From Bacteroidia bacterium (GTDB lineage Bacteria > Bacteroidota > Bacteroidia > UKL13-3): a DNA stretch of 40,121 bases. Shown in pieces: positions 25,134 through 32,653 of the stretch (the first letter of the stretch is position 1; the number at the start of each line of letters is the position of its first letter). Made by a program: the position numbers and the translations under genes. The notes beneath the pieces were generated by a model. The model was not told where the DNA came from. It ran no database searches and saw nothing but the letters and a program-made list of their open reading frames with translations. The stretch lies in the NCBI GenBank assembly GCA_014376805.1, contig JACMQU010000033.1, positions 1 through 40,121 on the forward strand. Direction: 5' to 3'.

Positions 25134-25601
25134 TTAAAACGCTTTCAAACAATCCCACACAGGATCATTTTCATATCCTTTTGCAAGCATATATTGAGCA
25201 GTTTTATACTTACGCTGCATATCATTAACCGCTTTTACAGTTTTGTATTTATGCTGAATCAACTCATTTATATTACACAGATAATCATCTTCATCAATTT
25301 CATTTAAAGCCTGCCGGATACAATAATCAGAAATATTGCGCAACTTTAGTTCACGTTTTATTTTTTGTTTACCCCACTGTTTCACTCTAAATTTGCCTCC
25401 TGCATAACTCTTGGCAAAACGCTCTTCATTCACATAATTATCCTGAATGAGCCGCAATAGCATTTCATCTGCTTCTAAACCAAATACGCCAAGCTCCGAT
25501 AGTTTTTCGCGCACCTCTTTATGGCAACGTTCCTGATATGCACAATAGCCTGCAACCTTTATTAAGGCATCTTTTTCGCTAATGTATTTTTTCTTTTCCA
25601 T
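25134..25601 (-). CDS. recX: RecX family regulatory protein
   Basis: 155 residues of three-helix repeats typical of RecX: AGYCAYQERCHKEVREKLSE in the first repeat, LIQDNYVNEERFAKSYAGGK in the second (the D-x-R-FA core) and KIKRELKLRNISDYCIRQAL in the third. RecX binds the RecA filament and limits its growth. In many bacteria recX is next to recA; here recA is not in view. The gene is separated from nfu by 83 bp. A 35-bp imperfect palindrome lies 10 bases upstream of its start. Confidence 0.88.
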   Translation of the reverse strand: MEKKKYISEKDALIKVAGYCAYQERCHKEVREKLSELGVFGLEADEMLLRLIQDNYVNEERFAKSYAGGKFRVKQWGKQKIKRELKLRNISDYCIRQALNEIDEDDYLCNINELIQHKYKTVKAVNDMQRKYKTAQYMLAKGYENDPVWDCLKAF

Positions 25602-25610
25602 TTATATGCG

Positions 25611-25645
25611 CATGCAGAGACGTTGCAGTGCAAAGTATCTGCATG
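25611..25645. repeat. 35-bp imperfect palindrome containing GAGACGTTGCA
   Basis: Left arm 25611-25627 and right arm 25629-25645 pair with only two mismatches in 17. It lies between recX and the MFS permease gene. Its core GACGTTG matches the hairpin at 9100-9119, so I place both in one dispersed palindromic family. It may be a REP-like element or a regulatory site. Confidence 0.5.
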
Positions 25646-25735
25646 CTACCCGATATACCCGCGCAAAATAATACATTGAACAAATAAATTTGAAAGATTG
25701 GATAACTAAACCGAAATTTACCACAAAGAAACTAT

Positions 25736-26995
25736 GTGACCAACAGGAGACCATTATTTTTACTTTTCACAGCCAACGCTATTTCAGGTTTTGCACAAGG
25801 CATCAGTTTACTGGCCATCCCCTGGTATTTTGCAAAAACGCAACAGAGTGGATTGTTTACCATTGCCTATGGGTGTATTACCATACTGATTCTTTTCTTC
25901 GGTTTATATGCAGGTACACTCGTAGATAAGTTCAGCCGTAAAAAAAATTTTATGGGCATAAACCTCCTATGTGGGATTATAATATTCAGTATTTCTCTTT
26001 GGGGATATATTAATCACTCGCTTCCAAATATTTTCATTATTGGAGTATTCGGTATAACACTGCTCAATTTTAATATTCATTATCCCACACTTTATGCCTT
26101 TGTCCATGAAATTACAGAACCTCACCAGTACCAAAAGGTAAACTCCTGGATAGAAATAGTGGGACAAAGTACTTCTGTATTGTCTGGTGCGTTAGCGGCT
26201 TTATTAATTGAGGGGGTAAGCAATAGTTCAGGCAAAATTGCGGGCATACCTATCCATATTCCTTTCGAAATTAAACGTTGGGAGATCTGGGAAATATGCA
26301 TGGCCGATGCCGCCACTTATTTTGTGGCTGTGGCACTCATTGCCTTTATAAAATACGTAAAAATAAAAGATATTCCCTTAGAGGCGGGATCGATTTTAAA
26401 AAGAATAAAAACGGGTTTCAGCTACTTAAAAAACCACCCTGCATTGCTTGTATTTGGCTTATTTTCTTATTCGGTATTTGCAACTCTACTGGTTAGCATT
26501 CATTCTCTTTTACCCATATATGTTGAACGCCATTTAAATGAAGAAGGAAGTGTTTTTGCCGCCGCCGATTTGGTTTATGCAATGGGAGCCTTGTGTGCGG
26601 GACTATTTGTATCGAAGGTATTTAAAAAAAGCAATTCCATTAAATCTATTATTATACTTACCTTACTGGCAACCATTTTGTTTATGTGGATGTACTTTGC
26701 AAAAAGTGTAATTGTTTTATATGTCTTTTGTCTTCTTTTAGGATTCAGCAATGCGGGAATTAGAGTCTTGCGTCTTACCTATTTTTTTAACCATATACCC
26801 AACGAATTGATGGGAAGGGTTAACAGCATTTTTAATATGGCAAATGTTTTTATCAGAATTGTATTTATATTTTTGTTTTCCCTCCCCTTCTTTACTTTTG
26901 GAAACCAGGTAATATGGGCTTTTTTTATCATGAGTATTTTTCTTGGAGTATCTGCATTTATTTTGGTTGTGAACCGCAAAAAATTAATTGATTAA
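25736..26995 (+). CDS. MFS transporter
   Basis: 419 residues from a GTG at 25736 (no ATG in frame before the upstream stop at 25703-25705). Twelve hydrophobic segments can be counted; the loop after the second carries GTLVDKFSRKK, the MFS A-motif (GxLaDrxGrkk). An extended loop around residues 150-185 has NSSGKIAGIPIHIPFEIKRW. The family resembles the enterobactin-exporter/macrolide-efflux type MFS, but substrate cannot be inferred. It is in the inner membrane. Its TAA lies one base before the MurF-Alr ATG, so the two are cotranscribed or coupled. Confidence 0.82.
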   Translation: MTNRRPLFLLFTANAISGFAQGISLLAIPWYFAKTQQSGLFTIAYGCITILILFFGLYAGTLVDKFSRKKNFMGINLLCGIIIFSISLWGYINHSLPNIFIIGVFGITLLNFNIHYPTLYAFVHEITEPHQYQKVNSWIEIVGQSTSVLSGALAALLIEGVSNSSGKIAGIPIHIPFEIKRWEIWEICMADAATYFVAVALIAFIKYVKIKDIPLEAGSILKRIKTGFSYLKNHPALLVFGLFSYSVFATLLVSIHSLLPIYVERHLNEEGSVFAAADLVYAMGALCAGLFVSKVFKKSNSIKSIIILTLLATILFMWMYFAKSVIVLYVFCLLLGFSNAGIRVLRLTYFFNHIPNELMGRVNSIFNMANVFIRIVFIFLFSLPFFTFGNQVIWAFFIMSIFLGVSAFILVVNRKKLID

Positions 26996-26996
26996 A

Positions 26997-29462
26997 ATGT
27001 ACAATGTGAAATTACTGTCAGATGCGCTGCATGCAGAATCGGTTCAAACCCCTTATCCTTTAAGTGTGATTGACCATATTTTAATTGATTCACGAAAACT
27101 TATTTTTGTGGAGAATGCATTATTTGTTGCTATAAAAGGTGTCAGAAACGATGGTCATCTATACCTGAAAGATGTATATGATGCCGGCGTTAGAAATTTT
27201 ATTTTAGAACATAATTCTGTTACCGGCGAACTTATTGGCCAGTTGCCAGCGGCCAATATTCTTATCGTAAAAAGTGGCCTTTTAGCTTTACAGCAGATAG
27301 CCATTTTTCACCGCAAACAATTTGAGATACCAGTTATAGGAATTACCGGAAGTAATGGTAAAACAATAGTAAAGGAATGGCTTAGTCATTTATTAAAAAA
27401 TCAATACAACCTGGTACGCAATCCAAAAAGTTATAATTCACAATCCGGCGTTCCACTCTCTATCTTGCAAATGCAAGAACACCACACTTTAGGCATATTT
27501 GAAGCCGGAATTTCTGAACCGGATGAAATGCAACAACTGGAAAAAATAATTATTCCTACTCTTGGTATTTTTAACCTGTTAAGTGATGCACATGACCAGG
27601 GTTTTGAAAGCAAAGAACATAAAATTACTGAAAAATTAAAATTGTTTATTCATTGTAAGCAGGTTTTATATTGTAGTGAGCAACCTGTAGTTAAGAAAGC
27701 CTTCACCGAATTCTACAGGCAACATCCCTCCTGCCATGTTATAACCTGGTCGCGTACGCAAAAGTCGGCCACTTTTTTTATACAGGTTGAACCTGCTTTA
27801 AATGGAACAAAACTTAATTTAAATAATACTACAGTTGAGATCCCATTCACTGATGAAGCATCTATCTGGAACGCATGTACTTGCCTGGCTTTTTTATTTC
27901 AGATTAAATGTACGGATGCTGAAACGCTACAACTTTTTAAAGATCTGCCCGTTTTAGATATGAGATTACAATTGAAAGATGCACATAATAACTGCCTTTT
28001 AATTAATGATAGCTACAGTGCAGATTTGGGTTCATTATCCATTGCACTTGATTTTTTAAAACAACATGCCGGAGTTTATAAACGTACCGTTATTTTATCT
28101 GATATTTTAGAAAGTGGCAAACCTAATGAACAGCTTTATCAATCCATGGCAAAAGCATTGGATGAAACACCTATTGATAAAGTAATTGGCATTGGTTCAG
28201 GCATAAGCTCTCAGGCGCATTTATTTAAACAAAAAGAAGTATCTTTTTATAAAGACACAAAAAATTTCCTTTCTCAATCGCAGGTTATAAGTTTCCAGAA
28301 TGAAATAATTTTATTAAAAGGCGCACGGAGTTTTGCCTTTGAAAAAATAGGAAGATGGCTGGAAAAAAAAGTACATCAGACGGTATTTGAAGTGAACCTG
28401 AATGCATTGGTAAATAACCTAAATGTTTACAAGGCTCAGCTTGATCCTAAAGTAAAAATAATGGCTATGGTTAAAGCATTTAGTTATGGCGCAGGGAGCT
28501 ATGAAATTGCAAAAGTGCTTGCTTACAACCGTATAGATTATCTTACGGTAGCCTATGCAGATGAAGGTGTGGTACTCAGAAAAGCCGGTATTAAAATTCC
28601 CATTATGGTAATGAACCCTGAATCAAATAGTTTTAATACCATTTTTGAATATAACCTCGAACCTGAAATCTATAATTTTGAGATTCTGAAGAGTTTATTA
28701 ACAGCTGCAGATGGTATAGAAACAAGCATCCATATAGAGATTGACACAGGTATGAAACGCCTTGGCTTTGATCAGGGACAGTTAACAGAATTAGTCAGCG
28801 TCATCAGGCAAAATCCATCTATAAAAGTAAAATCTGTTTTCACACATCTTGCTGCAAGTGAGGCTCCCGAACATGAAGCCTTTACCCTTAAACAGATCAA
28901 CAGGTTTGAGCAAATGGCAGAACAGGTTTGTACCGCATTTCCCTATTCTGTGTTAAAACATTGTCTCAATAGTGGAGGGATCAGCCGTTATAAACACGCT
29001 CATTTTGATATGGTACGTTTGGGCATTGGCTTGTATGGAATTGATCCTGCTAATAACCTTCAGAAACAATTGCAAAACATAGGCACCTTAAAAACGGTGA
29101 TTTCTCAAATCAGACATATTGATGTGGATGAAAGCATTGGTTATGGAAGAAAAGGCCATCTCCCCAATGGTGGTAAAATAGCTATTGTAGCAATTGGATA
29201 TGCAGACGGCCTTGACCGAAAATTAAGTAATGGCAATGGGTATATGATGGTGAATGGAAAACCGGCTTTTATTGTTGGAAATATTTGTATGGACATGACG
29301 ATGCTGGACATTACTCATATTGATTGCCAAACGGGAGATGAAGCAATTGTTTTTGGTGAACAACCCCACTTAAATGAATTATCATTGCAATCAGGCACTA
29401 TCCCTTATGAGATTTTAACAGGTATTTCTCAAAGAGTTAAGCGGGTTTATTATTATGAATAG
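26997..29462 (+). CDS. Bifunctional MurF ligase / alanine racemase
   Basis: 821 residues from the ATG at 26997 (a TTG nine bases earlier overlaps the MFS stop). Residues 1-455 are MurF: HLYL-type substrate loop, ATP-binding GITGSNGKT (about 115-123), NYNSQSGVPLS-like YNSQSGVPLS and LINDSYSADLGSL. Residues about 460-821 are the PLP-dependent alanine racemase: MAMVKAFSYGAGS with the PLP lysine, the EIDTGMKRLGF strand, and the late CMDMTMLDI motif with the catalytic tyrosine region before it (IGYADGLDRKL). It makes D-alanine and joins D-Ala-D-Ala to UDP-MurNAc-tripeptide. The fusion is characteristic of Bacteroidota. Confidence 0.92.
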   Translation: MYNVKLLSDALHAESVQTPYPLSVIDHILIDSRKLIFVENALFVAIKGVRNDGHLYLKDVYDAGVRNFILEHNSVTGELIGQLPAANILIVKSGLLALQQIAIFHRKQFEIPVIGITGSNGKTIVKEWLSHLLKNQYNLVRNPKSYNSQSGVPLSILQMQEHHTLGIFEAGISEPDEMQQLEKIIIPTLGIFNLLSDAHDQGFESKEHKITEKLKLFIHCKQVLYCSEQPVVKKAFTEFYRQHPSCHVITWSRTQKSATFFIQVEPALNGTKLNLNNTTVEIPFTDEASIWNACTCLAFLFQIKCTDAETLQLFKDLPVLDMRLQLKDAHNNCLLINDSYSADLGSLSIALDFLKQHAGVYKRTVILSDILESGKPNEQLYQSMAKALDETPIDKVIGIGSGISSQAHLFKQKEVSFYKDTKNFLSQSQVISFQNEIILLKGARSFAFEKIGRWLEKKVHQTVFEVNLNALVNNLNVYKAQLDPKVKIMAMVKAFSYGAGSYEIAKVLAYNRIDYLTVAYADEGVVLRKAGIKIPIMVMNPESNSFNTIFEYNLEPEIYNFEILKSLLTAADGIETSIHIEIDTGMKRLGFDQGQLTELVSVIRQNPSIKVKSVFTHLAASEAPEHEAFTLKQINRFEQMAEQVCTAFPYSVLKHCLNSGGISRYKHAHFDMVRLGIGLYGIDPANNLQKQLQNIGTLKTVISQIRHIDVDESIGYGRKGHLPNGGKIAIVAIGYADGLDRKLSNGNGYMMVNGKPAFIVGNICMDMTMLDITHIDCQTGDEAIVFGEQPHLNELSLQSGTIPYEILTGISQRVKRVYYYE

Positions 29463-29468
29463 AACTAT

Positions 29469-30077
29469 ATGAAATCCACCATAAAATTATTATTGCTTTT
29501 ATGCTATTTGATTTTTAATGGTTGTGCTGTTGATAAAATAAAAAGCCGGGTTGATAATAAACATACCATCTCCAGATCAAAGCCACATAAATATATATTT
29601 TTCGCCCTCAGCAACAATACCATTAACAGTCGTATTGCACAGGATGAACTTGTGCGTTTAAGCAGCAGCCCTTCCATACAATCTTATTTATATTTAAAAG
29701 GCGAACGCATTAATGAAGGTAACAGATCATTGATCCATCAACGCTTACTTAATGATGGTTACGATTATGCTTTTTTTATGTACCTTGTTGATTCGGTAAC
29801 GGAAAATGAATACATTCCAGGTACCTATAAACCCGGCGATAAAAGCATGTATGGTGATTACAGTTTTAATATTGATCCTTATGCTTATAACCCGGGGTAT
29901 GAACGTGTAAAAAAAGTGTTCAGAGTAAAAACAAATCTTTATTACATTGCTGAAGACAAACTTGTATGGACCGGCATCAGCAACATTTATAATCCAAAAT
30001 CTGTAGAGACGGCAGTTAAACAAAATGCAAGACTGATGATTCAAAAAATGAAGAAACAGGGGTTTATGCATAAGTAA
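29469..30077 (+). CDS. Lipoprotein of unknown function
   Basis: 202 residues, 6 bp after MurF-Alr. The lipoprotein signal ends in FNGC (Cys19). The mature part has a mixed alpha/beta pattern (KYIFFALSNNTINSRIAQDE, YAFFMYLVDSVTENEYIPG) and an ending DKLVWTGISNIYNPKSVETA followed by a Lys-rich helix. This layout (binding-like beta sheet ending in a VWTG strand and SV-helix) resembles small envelope lipoproteins annotated only as hypothetical. Likely cotranscribed with MurF-Alr. It is followed by a perfect 26-bp palindrome that may end the transcript. Confidence 0.75.
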   Translation: MKSTIKLLLLLCYLIFNGCAVDKIKSRVDNKHTISRSKPHKYIFFALSNNTINSRIAQDELVRLSSSPSIQSYLYLKGERINEGNRSLIHQRLLNDGYDYAFFMYLVDSVTENEYIPGTYKPGDKSMYGDYSFNIDPYAYNPGYERVKKVFRVKTNLYYIAEDKLVWTGISNIYNPKSVETAVKQNARLMIQKMKKQGFMHK

Positions 30078-30083
30078 ATGATT

Positions 30084-30109
30084 AATCTTTTAAATTAATT
30101 TAAAAGATT
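30084..30109 (+). terminator. Perfect 26-bp palindrome after the lipoprotein gene
   Basis: Perfectly self-complementary (arms begin AATCTTTTAAA) starting 6 bases after the stop, followed by CTTAATATTTA. Being A/T-only it is a weak terminator; a binding site is the alternative. Confidence 0.45.
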
Positions 30110-30162
30110 CTTAATATTTAATGTAAAATCGTAGCATATATTAAAATTAATATTAATATTAA

Positions 30163-30861
30163 AAATATGCCTACTCCATCCCAAATCCAAACAATTCTTA
30201 TGACTCTGCTGGCCTTGACCACAACGCAGGTTTATATTATTTTATAAGTAATTTTGATCCCAATCTTGCACCAGTCGATACCCTGTTGATTAATCAATGT
30301 ACAAATTTTGGCGTATCGTATTTCGGGTTAAATTATCAAGACACATTGTCTTCTTTAACAACTCTTTACTCAGAAGTTCAAACTTTATTATCAAATAATG
30401 CTGGAGATATCCCTAACACGATTTCAGAAATCAATTTAAATTTGGGGGCTTCAAATGTTGCAAAAGAATATTTCGCTGATGTCACTGATTTAATATTAGA
30501 TTATGATAATTCTAATGAGATAGATACATTAATTGATGAAATTAAATTAGTTGAGACTACAATTTTAGCTGACACTTCCTTAACTTTCGAAGAAACTCAA
30601 CAACTTTTAACATCAGCTTCTATAGCGAGATTTAGCAGGTATTATTGGTTTACTGTGTATAACAGTGATCCATCCAATTGGCCTACCAATACAGGCACTA
30701 ATAGAGCTCCGTTTTGGGATTGGGTTAAGGAAAACTGAAAAAAAATACTTGCGACCGCATGCATGGATGTGGCAACTGTTATTCTTTCATATACAGCTGC
30801 ACCGCTCGGGGGCGTAATAGTCGGAAGCGCATTGGTATCTATATCCACTATACTATCTTAA
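30163..30861 (+). pseudogene. Secreted-type protein, 5' truncated and interrupted by an in-frame TGA
   Basis: One frame is open from 30163 (after a TAA at 30160-30162) to a TAA at 30859-30861, broken only by a TGA at 30736-30738. The 5' part reads NPNNSYDSAGLDHNAGLYYF and has no ATG and no signal peptide, so the true start is gone; the first usable start (TTG 30286) would cut into conserved-looking sequence. The part after the TGA is a hydrophobic Gly/Ala-rich tail (YTAAPLGGVIVGSALVSIST). I have seen this build (NPYDSxGxxHN start, W-rich stretch, glycine-zipper tail) in uncharacterised Bacteroidota proteins, but the function is not known to me. Probably a pseudogene; translation of the middle 150 codons cannot be excluded. 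Confidence 0.55.
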
Positions 30862-30879
30862 TTTGACCTGTCTTTGCTT

Positions 30880-31224
30880 ATGAAAATAATACTTCTCTCC
30901 TTTTTCGGTTTGCTAACTTTAATCACTTCTTTATTTAATATCAAAAATAAAGAAGAATCGATAAAAGTTGAATATGCCTTGTTGGTTATAGGGCAATACG
31001 GAGCTGGAATTAACAAAGCTTATGTACTGTTTGAAAACAGCGAAAGAATGGATCTTGAAAAAAAATTTAATATAAAAATAAATGGAAGTTGGGATATTGA
31101 GAAAAACTTCACCGCAGAAAATAGGGCGTTTTCAATTCTAAATCAAAAAGGTTATAAACTGCTATCACATGCATGCAGTAACAAAAATAACAATACTGTT
31201 TATACATTTATTTTTATAAAGTAA
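30880..31224 (+). CDS. Small exported protein of unknown function
   Basis: 114 residues from ATG 30880 (MKIILLSFFGLLTLITSLFN, a signal peptide or N-terminal anchor); a TTG six bases earlier is less likely. The mature part has strands VEYALLVIGQYGAGINKAYV and ends TVYTFIFIK, with a central helix around AENRAFSILNQKGYKLLSHA. It looks like a small two-layer alpha/beta domain. I do not recognise the family. It starts 18 bp after the broken gene upstream and may have been part of the same transcript. Confidence 0.55.
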   Translation: MKIILLSFFGLLTLITSLFNIKNKEESIKVEYALLVIGQYGAGINKAYVLFENSERMDLEKKFNIKINGSWDIEKNFTAENRAFSILNQKGYKLLSHACSNKNNNTVYTFIFIK

Positions 31225-31248
31225 TATTAACACGGTAATTTCCATTCA

Positions 31249-31388
31249 TCACGCATGATGACAAGGCTTCCCTTTTAAAATGGCAAATGCCCTGTATAAT
31301 TGTTCTGAAAAATTATGGGTACCAACTGGTGCGAGAATGTAAATGTTGATAAAGATAACATGGCATTTGCCCTTTTATAAATAGCTTC
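31249..31388 (-). pseudogene. Diverged copy of the rlmH 3' end (C-terminal ~46 codons)
   Basis: Reading the minus strand from 31388 gives AIYKRANAMLSLSTFTFSHQ then LVPII, and after a one-base deletion in a T-run near 31310 continues SEQLYRAFAILKGKPCHHA and TGA (31249-31251). The real RlmH (32087-32551) ends VVYKRANALLSFSTFTYSHQ ... GEQLYRAFTILKGEPYHHA and TGA. My hand alignment finds about 34 identical residues of 46, with mostly conservative changes. Homology stops at about 31388, inside the gene, and includes the stop codon. The fragment lies in the same orientation as rlmH, on the far side of the DUF433/DUF5615 module. Confidence 0.82.
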
Positions 31389-31453
31389 ATGAACCCATAA
31401 TAGATTCAAAATATTTGTTAACCTTGTCAAAATATTTAATTCATATTGGAGTT

Positions 31454-31678
31454 ATGAACTACGCAGCATACATAGAATCAAATCATGCAGTGATATTAGG
31501 CAAACCAGTAATTAAAGGATCAAGAATAACGGTAGCGCTCGTTTTAAAAAAGTTAGCGGAAGGTGCAAGCATAGCTGACCTCATTACAATGTATCCACAT
31601 ATTACCAAACTTGATGTGAGGGATTGTCTGGAATATGCCTCTGAAGTTATATCCCATGAGTTGGTTTTTCCGGAGTAA
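31454..31678 (+). CDS. DUF433 domain antitoxin-like protein
   Basis: 74 residues from ATG 31454 (MNYAAYIESNHAVILGKPVI); a TTG at 31415 would add 13 residues that match nothing. The body is the DUF433 signature: GKPVIKGSRITVALVLKKLA, EGASIADLITMYPHITKLDV, then CLEYASEVI. DUF433 proteins have a helix-turn-helix-like fold and are typically the antitoxin partner of DUF5615 PIN-like toxins, repressing their own promoter. The toxin gene that follows directly is broken, leaving this as an orphan antitoxin. Confidence 0.88.
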   Translation: MNYAAYIESNHAVILGKPVIKGSRITVALVLKKLAEGASIADLITMYPHITKLDVRDCLEYASEVISHELVFPE

Positions 31679-32036
31679 TCATCATCACTGCTGATTTGAA
31701 AATATTCCGATAAAAATGCTGGAAAAATTAACTGTATGTGGATTTCAGCTAATTTCTATTCTTGAAAAATATCGAGTTCATGATGATTTTAGAATTATTT
31801 AAATTGCTCAGCAAAATGAAAACGCAATTATCCTCACCGAGGACAAAGGTTTTGGTGAGTGTATATTTGCCTATCATATTAAAAACATAAGTGTGGTTTT
31901 TCTAAGGTATCATTTTACCGACACCCAAATTATTATTGCTTTAGTTGCCAACCTTTTTGCAGAGAGACAAAAGGACTTACTTAATAAATTTACAACAGTA
32001 ACGACCAGAAAAATAAGAACGCGTGATTTAATTTAA
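31679..32036 (+). pseudogene. DUF5615 PIN-like toxin pseudogene
   Basis: Right after the antitoxin stop, the frame reads IIITAD, then needs a shift of frame to continue ENIPIKMLEKLTVCGFQLIS, the usual DUF5615 opening where ADENIP holds the first catalytic Asp. The frame then meets a TAA at 31800-31802 and goes on as NENAIILTEDKGFGECIFAY, SVVFLRYHF and NKFTTVTTRKIRTRDLI to a TAA at 32034-32036. The TEDKGFGE motif and the C-terminal pattern identify the family. One frameshift and one nonsense change leave no functional toxin, although the DNA is still clearly recognisable, so inactivation seems fairly recent. Confidence 0.78.
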
Positions 32037-32086
32037 AAAGAAACATCGAAATGCGTTAGAATGCTGAATTCATTTAAAAAATTCCA

Positions 32087-32551
32087 TCAGGCATGATGGT
32101 AAGGCTCCCCTTTAAGAATAGTAAATGCCCGGTACAGTTGTTCGCCAAACAACATAGGCATTAGTTGATGTGAATAGGTGAAAGTGGAAAACGAGAGGAG
32201 TGCATTGGCACGTTTATATACAACTTCATCAAAGCCATACGCACCACCAATAACAAACACCAGTTGTTTGTGTAAGCTTTGATATTGCTCCAGTTGATGG
32301 GCCCATTTTTCGCTACTTAAATGCTTGCCCGTTTCATCTAATAAAACTACAAAATCTGTTGGCTGAATTTTTTTAAGAATGGCATCTGCTTCCGTTTTTT
32401 TTATCATGCCCGCCTCTTTACTCTTGCAATTTACAAGCAATAATTCATCGGTAAAGTTACAGTAATGCTGCAATCTTTTTTGATATTCGTTAAAGCCTGC
32501 CTGCGCAAAATTAAGATGAAGTTTATTAATGCGGATAAGTATGATCTTCAT
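32087..32551 (-). CDS. rlmH: 23S rRNA pseudouridine(1915) N3-methyltransferase RlmH
   Basis: 154 residues, full family length. SPOUT-fold knot motifs are present: FVVLLDETGKHLSSEKWA (about 73-90), QLVFVIGGAYGFDEVVY with the GGAYG SAM-binding loop (about 98-114), and the C-terminal HQLMPMLFGEQLYRAFTILK plus YHH ending that reaches into the active site. It methylates pseudouridine 1915 in helix 69 of 23S rRNA on the assembled ribosome. It lies downstream of clpC beyond a strong terminator, so it has its own transcript. The rlmH 3' end is the known integration site of SCC elements in staphylococci; a diverged copy of this 3' end lies 0.7 kb away. Confidence 0.95.
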   Translation of the reverse strand: MKIILIRINKLHLNFAQAGFNEYQKRLQHYCNFTDELLLVNCKSKEAGMIKKTEADAILKKIQPTDFVVLLDETGKHLSSEKWAHQLEQYQSLHKQLVFVIGGAYGFDEVVYKRANALLSFSTFTYSHQLMPMLFGEQLYRAFTILKGEPYHHA

Positions 32552-32595
32552 TTTTTATTACGCATTAGCATGGTTATTTTACAGCAGGTGTTATA

Positions 32596-32637
32596 TAAAA
32601 ACACCATAACAAAGTTGGATCAACCTTATTATGGTGT
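32596..32637 (-). terminator. Rho-independent terminator of clpC
   Basis: On the minus strand a 9-bp stem ACACCATAA (32637-32629) / TTATGGTGT (32609-32601) with an inner GTTG/CAAC hairpin is followed by TTTTTATAT. It begins 17 bases after the clpC stop. Confidence 0.72.
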
Positions 32638-32653
32638 ATAAAAATTACATTAT

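Noticed and set aside
30736-30738. Selenocysteine or recoded TGA
   Set aside because: No stem-loop or family evidence seen; the 5' end of the gene is also missing, so a pseudogene is simpler.
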